DNA of 7,403 nucleotides from contig PEWM01000162.1 in NCBI GenBank assembly GCA_002779455.1, forward strand, positions 1-7,403. Direction: 5' to 3'. The DNA comes from Deltaproteobacteria bacterium CG07_land_8_20_14_0_80_60_11 (GTDB taxonomy: Bacteria > Desulfobacterota > Desulfobaccia > Desulfobaccales > 0-14-0-80-60-11). Below are positions 5,709 to 7,403 of this stretch, piece by piece. The notes beneath the pieces are model-generated. The model did no database searches, was not told the origin of the DNA, and saw only the letters and a list, made by a program, of their open reading frames with translations. The position numbers were made by a program, and so were the translations under genes. The first letter of the stretch is position 1; each line of letters starts with the position of its first letter.

Positions 5709-5734
5709 GTGGCACAGGTTTTCAACCTGTGCAC
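5709..5734. repeat. REP-like palindrome R1, copy 1
   Basis: Perfect 8-base arms CACAGGTT / AACCTGTG (5713-5720, 5724-5731) with loop TTC, flanked by GTGG and CAC. It sits between the 5S-derived 3' end and its terminator. The same element occurs at 6356-6381, but copy 3 lacks it. Confidence 0.75.
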
Positions 5735-5756
5735 CGGCGGCGTCCCACTTTCCCCT

Positions 5757-5783
5757 GGTGGCACAGGCTTCCAGCCGGTGAAC
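5757..5783. repeat. REP-like palindrome R2 in 5S copy 1
   Basis: Arms CACAGGCT / AGCCGGTG (5762-5769, 5773-5780; one mismatch), loop TCC, flanked by GGTGG and AACC. It occupies the apical part of helix IV of the 5S-derived sequence. The perfect version is in copy 2. Confidence 0.7.
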
Positions 5784-5800
5784 CCGCTGAGGATCATCGG

Positions 5801-5826
5801 TTCGCAGGCGGGGACGCCTGCGCCAC
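5801..5826. repeat. REP-like palindrome R3 in 5S copy 1
   Basis: Perfect 8-base arms CGCAGGCG / CGCCTGCG (5803-5810, 5815-5822) with loop GGGA, followed by CCAC. It differs from R1/R2 in the arm but shares the CCAC/GTGG flank. It is present only in this 5S copy, so it inserted after copies 1 and 2 separated. Confidence 0.7.
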
Positions 5827-5881
5827 TAAGGCTTAACTACCGGGTTCGGGATGGGATCGGGTGTGGCCCCTTTTCCCCTTT

Positions 5882-6106
5882 CTATCCCCTATTTTCCAAG
5901 GTCCATTCTGGTGCGGGAATTTCGATGGTAGTCATCTGGGCCTCGGCTTCAAAGGGAACCGCGGTGCTCAACAGGTCTTCGGCCCCGATTTTAAGAGATT
6001 CCAACAGCTCTTCCCGGGTCTTTTCCTGGGCATTTACCCCGGGAAGATCGACAAGCCACCCGATCCACCAGGTATCGCTTTTCTTGATCATCGCCCTGAA
6101 TTTCAT
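5882..6106 (-). CDS. hicB: HicB-family antitoxin
   Basis: 74 residues. ATG 6106 overlaps the hicA stop by one base (TAATG), which decides the start: MKFRAMIKKS, then DTWWIGWLVDLPGVNAQEKT and REELLESLKIGAEDLL. This is the HicB partial RNase H-like fold with the conserved LPGVxAQxxTxEEL segment; it binds and blocks HicA and usually represses its own promoter. No C-terminal DNA-binding domain is visible, as expected for the short form. The acidic tail ends PEWTLENRG just before the 5S-derived copy 1. The pair appears intact, unlike the hicBA remnant at 4434-4831, and has the opposite gene order. Confidence 0.85.
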   Translation of the reverse strand: MKFRAMIKKSDTWWIGWLVDLPGVNAQEKTREELLESLKIGAEDLLSTAVPFEAEAQMTTIEIPAPEWTLENRG

Positions 6107-6288
6107 TATTTCACCCATGGAATATCCAGGTCTTTGCAAATCTTCCTGGCCAGTTCATCTACTATCTCGGTATGCCGAGGCACCAAGGTTTTAAAGTTTC
6201 CTCTCTGATACATGGAATGCCTACGGCCTTCCCTGAGGAAGAAGGCGCCATGCTCGGTTAGGTGCCTGATCAAGGTTTTTCTCTTCAC
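6106..6288 (-). CDS. hicA: HicA-family toxin
   Basis: 60 residues from GTG 6288: MKRKTLIRHLTEHGAFFLRE, GRRHSMYQRG, NFKTLVPRHTEIVDELARKI, then CKDLDIPWVK. HicA toxins are small mRNA interferases. The catalytic histidine is H24 in the GRRH segment, and the VPRHxEI segment near residues 36-42 is also conserved. The frame is open upstream, but that part encodes only the palindrome and terminator sequences. GTG 6288 lies just 16 bases after the T-run of the upstream terminator, with GGTGG at 6292-6296 as a weak ribosome site. The toxin gene precedes the antitoxin, the common hicAB order. It looks complete and potentially active. Confidence 0.85.
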   Translation of the reverse strand: MKRKTLIRHLTEHGAFFLREGRRHSMYQRGNFKTLVPRHTEIVDELARKICKDLDIPWVK

Positions 6289-6296
6289 TAACCACC

Positions 6297-6326
6297 AATG
6301 TAATAAAAAAAGCCCGTCTCTGTCAA
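6297..6326 (-). promoter_or_regulatory. Possible hicA promoter overlapping the terminator hairpin
   Basis: The terminator loop on the - strand is a perfect -35 consensus TTGACA (6326-6321). After 18 bases comes TACATT (6302-6297), four of six matches to TATAAT. Initiation would then fall about 6289-6291, leaving a nearly leaderless mRNA with GTG at 6288. No other promoter fits between terminator and gene. Speculative. Confidence 0.3.
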
Positions 6327-6336
6327 GAGACGGGCT
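6304..6336 (-). terminator. Intrinsic terminator, copy 2
   Basis: Perfect 10-base stem AGCCCGTCTC / GAGACGGGCT (6336-6327, 6320-6311) with loop TTGACA, followed by a run of T on the - strand. The + strand has no T-run, so it acts on the - strand. It ends the unit made of the 6516-7008 TA pair and 5S copy 2. Confidence 0.9.
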
Positions 6337-6355
6337 GTGTGCCATGAACTTAATG

Positions 6356-6381
6356 GTGGCACAGGTTTTCAACCTGTGCGC
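6356..6381. repeat. REP-like palindrome R1, copy 2
   Basis: CACAGGTT / AACCTGTG (6360-6367, 6371-6378), loop TTC, between the terminator and the 5S-derived 3' end, at the same place as in copy 1. Comparison with copy 3 puts the insertion between TTAAT and the CCGGCGGCGT block. Confidence 0.75.
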
Positions 6382-6487
6382 CGGCGGCGTCCTACTTTCC
6401 CCTGGTGGCACAGGCTTCCAGCCTGTGAACCCGCTTAGGATCATCGGCGTTGCAGGGCTTAACGAGCGGGTTCGGGATGGGATCGGG
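6382..6487 (-). pseudogene. 5S rRNA-derived sequence, copy 2, 5'-truncated and carrying a palindrome
   Basis: On the - strand it starts within CCCCGATCCCATCCCGAAC, continues through TTAAGCCCTGCAACGCCGATGATC, then R2, and ends AGTAGGACGCCGCCGG. The 5' strand of helix I and the first strand of helix II are missing. The conserved loop and helix III region and the 3' strand of helix I remain. It starts about 28 bases after the stop of the RelE-type toxin at 6516. Not a functional rRNA. Confidence 0.8.
6404..6431. repeat. REP-like palindrome R2 in 5S copy 2
   Basis: Perfect arms CACAGGCT / AGCCTGTG (6409-6416, 6420-6427), loop TCC. It replaces the tip of 5S helix IV, at the same position as in copy 1. 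Confidence 0.75.
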
Positions 6488-6515
6488 GCTAGTCATTAGC
6501 CCATTCAGCACCTTC

Positions 6516-6788
6516 TTAATAATTGCGGTAGGCTCTTCCTCGGGGTCTGACTGCAGTAATGTTGACTGTGTGGGTATATTCGTCGATTTCGTAAAAGATT
6601 CGCCAGTTACCCACTCTGGATTTGCGCTCCTCTTGGCCCATCTCCACCGGACTCGATATGCGAGGGTCCAGCGGGTCTTTCGCCAATTCCTTCAACCTCT
6701 TATGTATGCGATTTATGGTCGTTCGATCCAGGTCCTTGATAGTCTTGGCGCCGCTTTTGTCAATATGGAGGTATAGCTCATAGACCAA
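6516..6788 (-). CDS. RelE/ParE-superfamily toxin
   Basis: 90 residues from TTG 6788, which overlaps the antitoxin stop by 11 bases; GGAAAAAG in the antitoxin gene is a plausible ribosome site, and no better start exists near the first conserved strand. The sequence runs MVYELYLHID, DRTTINRIHKRLKELAKDPL, then RVGNWRIFYEID and a closing AVRPRGRAYRNY. The RVGxWRIxYEID strand and the final basic segment are the signature of RelE/ParE-fold toxins, which cut mRNA on the ribosome or poison gyrase. The C-terminal Arg/Tyr residues fit a RelE-like nuclease better, but this cannot be settled by eye. No internal defect is seen. 5S copy 2 follows its stop. Confidence 0.85.
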   Translation of the reverse strand: MVYELYLHIDKSGAKTIKDLDRTTINRIHKRLKELAKDPLDPRISSPVEMGQEERKSRVGNWRIFYEIDEYTHTVNITAVRPRGRAYRNY

Positions 6789-7008
6789 GGTCTTTTTCCA
6801 ACTCTTCTAAGGTGACAAACTCACCGCGTTTGATGGCTTCCTTTCCTTTCCTAATGGCGGCCCAATCCTCTTCACTGAGAGGTTCCCGGTCATACTTCCT
6901 TTGCCGGTAATAGAGCACGTTCAGCAACTCTCTCAACAAATCGGCTTCGGGGCCTTGCGCCACCGCTTTGAACTTTGCCAATAAATCTTGATCTATCCCT
7001 TTTTCCAT
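6778..7008 (-). CDS. Antitoxin partner of the 6516-6788 toxin
   Basis: 76 residues from ATG 7008: MEKGIDQDLLAKFKAVAQGP, LLRELLNVLYYRQRKYD, LSEEDWAAIRKGKEAIKRGE and FVTLEELEKDLGL. The C-terminal EEDWAAIRKGxEAIxRGEFVTLEELEKDLG segment is the common toxin-binding tail of antitoxins paired with RelE toxins. The N-terminal half is helical and not a recognisable Phd or AbrB fold. GAGAGG upstream serves as ribosome site. It starts 53 bases after the T-run of the terminator of 5S copy 3. I see a TTGAGT but no convincing -10 in that gap. Confidence 0.8.
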   Translation of the reverse strand: MEKGIDQDLLAKFKAVAQGPEADLLRELLNVLYYRQRKYDREPLSEEDWAAIRKGKEAIKRGEFVTLEELEKDLGL

Positions 7009-7060
7009 GGGGACGCCTCTCTTAGGGGGGGACTACATTTCTCTCATAACTCAACCTAAT

Positions 7061-7092
7061 AAAAAAGCCCGCCTCTGTCAAGAGACGGGCTT
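7061..7092 (-). terminator. Intrinsic terminator, copy 3
   Basis: 11-base stem (7092-7082 with 7075-7065) with loop TTGACA and a six-T run on the - strand. The single non-Watson-Crick pair is a G-U wobble only when read on the - strand, which supports that direction. Confidence 0.85.
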
Positions 7093-7110
7093 GTTGCTAT
7101 GAAATTAAAT

Positions 7111-7217
7111 CCGGCGGCGTCCTCCTCTCCCACGCAGTCACCCACGTAGTACCATCGGCGTTGCCGGGCTTAACGAGCCAGTTCGGGATGGGATCGGATG
7201 TGGCCCCGGCGCTATGG
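7111..7217 (-). rRNA. 5S rRNA-like sequence, copy 3, nearly complete but lacking the 5' strand of helix I
   Basis: On the - strand it runs CCATAGCGCCGGGGCCAC, ATCCGATCCCATCCCGAAC, GTTAAGCCCGGCAACGCCGA, TGGTACTACGTGGGTGACTG, and ends GACGCCGCCGG. Helix II (GCCGGG/CCCGGC), loop A, helix III and an undisturbed helix IV are all present, about 107 bases against the usual 115 or so. The first 7-8 bases, which should pair with GCCGCCGG, are replaced by the end of the RelE fragment (GTGAGCC), so helix I cannot form. No 23S gene lies upstream. Probably a 5S-derived remnant and not an active gene, but it is the least altered of the three copies and shows the original form. Confidence 0.75.
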
Positions 7218-7221
7218 CGGC

Positions 7222-7341
7222 TCACTTATAAATATCGCCCCTGGGACCCAGATCATGAACAACTATAACTTTTGCGTCTGCGTCCATTCGCAAAAGGATG
7301 CGCCAAGCACCAACCCTTAAACGCCAGTCTGTCCTGTGGTA
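7222..7341 (-). pseudogene. RelE-type toxin, C-terminal fragment cut by an IS-like end
   Basis: 39 codons read YHRTDWRLRVGAWRILLRMD then ADAKVIVVHDLGPRGDIYK and TGA 7222-7224. The WRLRVGxWRIxxRxD strand followed by a VxDLGPRGDIY end is the C-terminal half of the RelE/ParE fold; about 45 N-terminal residues are missing. At 7342-7343 the sequence changes to an insertion-sequence-like end. The stop codon abuts 5S copy 3, repeating the TA-then-5S order of the other units. Confidence 0.7.
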
Positions 7342-7342
7342 A

Positions 7343-7403
7343 TGCCAACCGAAAAATGACCCCTCGCGACAATCCAAAAATGACCCCCCTCCCTGTTTAG
7401 ATT
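7343..7403. mobile_element. Probable IS21-like insertion sequence end (partial, runs off the window)
   Basis: From TGCCAACCG onward there are two direct repeats of AAAAATGACCCC (7352-7363 and 7376-7387), 24 bases apart, joined by TCGCGACAATCC. Ends beginning TG with repeated TGACCCC-type sites are what I recall for IS21-family elements, whose transposase genes (istA/istB) would lie beyond base 7403. No transposase coding sequence is inside the window, so the family is an inference. Confidence 0.45.

Larger units (their letters stand above)
5735..5870 (-). pseudogene. 5S rRNA-derived sequence, copy 1, broken by two palindromes
   Basis: On the - strand it reads GGGGCCACACCCGATCCC, CATCCCGAACCCGGTAGTTAAGCC, then two inserts, and ends GTGGGACGCCGCCG, the 3' strand of helix I. 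The 5' strand of helix I is absent. Palindrome R3 lies after GTTAAGCC, destroying helix II; palindrome R2 lies in the helix IV tip. It begins about 12 bases after the hicB stop at 5882 and is followed by R1 and a terminator. It cannot be a working 5S rRNA. The homology is clear from the conserved GATCCCATCCCGAAC block. Confidence 0.8.

Noticed and set aside
5709..6431. CRISPR-like or protein-coding reading of the repeated palindromes
   Set aside because: Open frames through them give peptides such as GTGFQPV and HRLKTCAT, which are by-products of widespread palindromic repeats. Repeat number and spacing do not fit CRISPR.
5640..7220. Integron cassette array with attC sites
   Set aside because: The layout looks like cassettes, and GTTAAGC in the 5S segment fits the attC R' core, but no inverse core (RYYYAAC) at suitable distance was found and the repeats align as 5S rRNA. 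No integrase gene is in the window.

Overview
The window reads as a chromosomal segment of a moderately GC-rich anaerobic bacterium, most likely a Desulfobacterota (sulfate-reducer type) lineage. This assignment is an inference from gene content (thioredoxin-linked arsenate reductase, small CPxC thioredoxins, ACS/CODH-type Fe-S domain proteins) and from the style of the 5S rRNA-derived sequences. No marker gene fixes the taxon.

Left half (1-3863, + strand): a tightly packed, apparently co-transcribed run. It opens with the C-terminal part of a lipoate-protein ligase/octanoyltransferase-like gene, which overlaps a two-domain thioredoxin-like protein (CPSC). Next come a 56-residue membrane-anchored Cys-Cys peptide gene, an exported thioredoxin-like protein with a CGC motif, a 77-residue CPKC mini-thioredoxin, and a complete LMW-phosphatase-type arsenate reductase (ArsC). 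An uncharacterised Cys-rich two-helix membrane protein overlaps arsC by one base. Two tandem paralogues follow, each with a C-terminal [4Fe-4S] domain (CX2CX4CX16C). The likely theme is thiol redox/arsenic handling, with thioredoxin-fold proteins as possible electron donors to ArsC. No arsenite exporter lies inside the window.

Right half (3899-7403, all features on the - strand): a lower-GC accessory region made of toxin-antitoxin (TA) modules and debris. Reading leftwards from the right edge: a probable IS21-like end interrupting a RelE-type toxin; 5S-derived copy 3 with terminator; an antitoxin/RelE pair; 5S copy 2 with terminator; an apparently intact hicA-hicB pair; 5S copy 1 with terminator; an antitoxin/RelE pair whose toxin has an in-frame TAA; an uncertain DUF4160-like remnant; a decayed hicB-hicA pair; and the C-terminal fragment of a Mod-like DNA methyltransferase fused onto the broken hicA.

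The most interesting structure is the repeated unit [TA operon - partial 5S rRNA - intrinsic terminator], seen three times in one orientation with different TA families between the repeats. It resembles a cassette array whose repeated joint is a 5S rRNA 3' region plus terminator instead of an integron attC. Two of the three 5S copies also carry small REP-like palindromes at matching positions, and one carries an extra palindrome, which gives a relative order of events.
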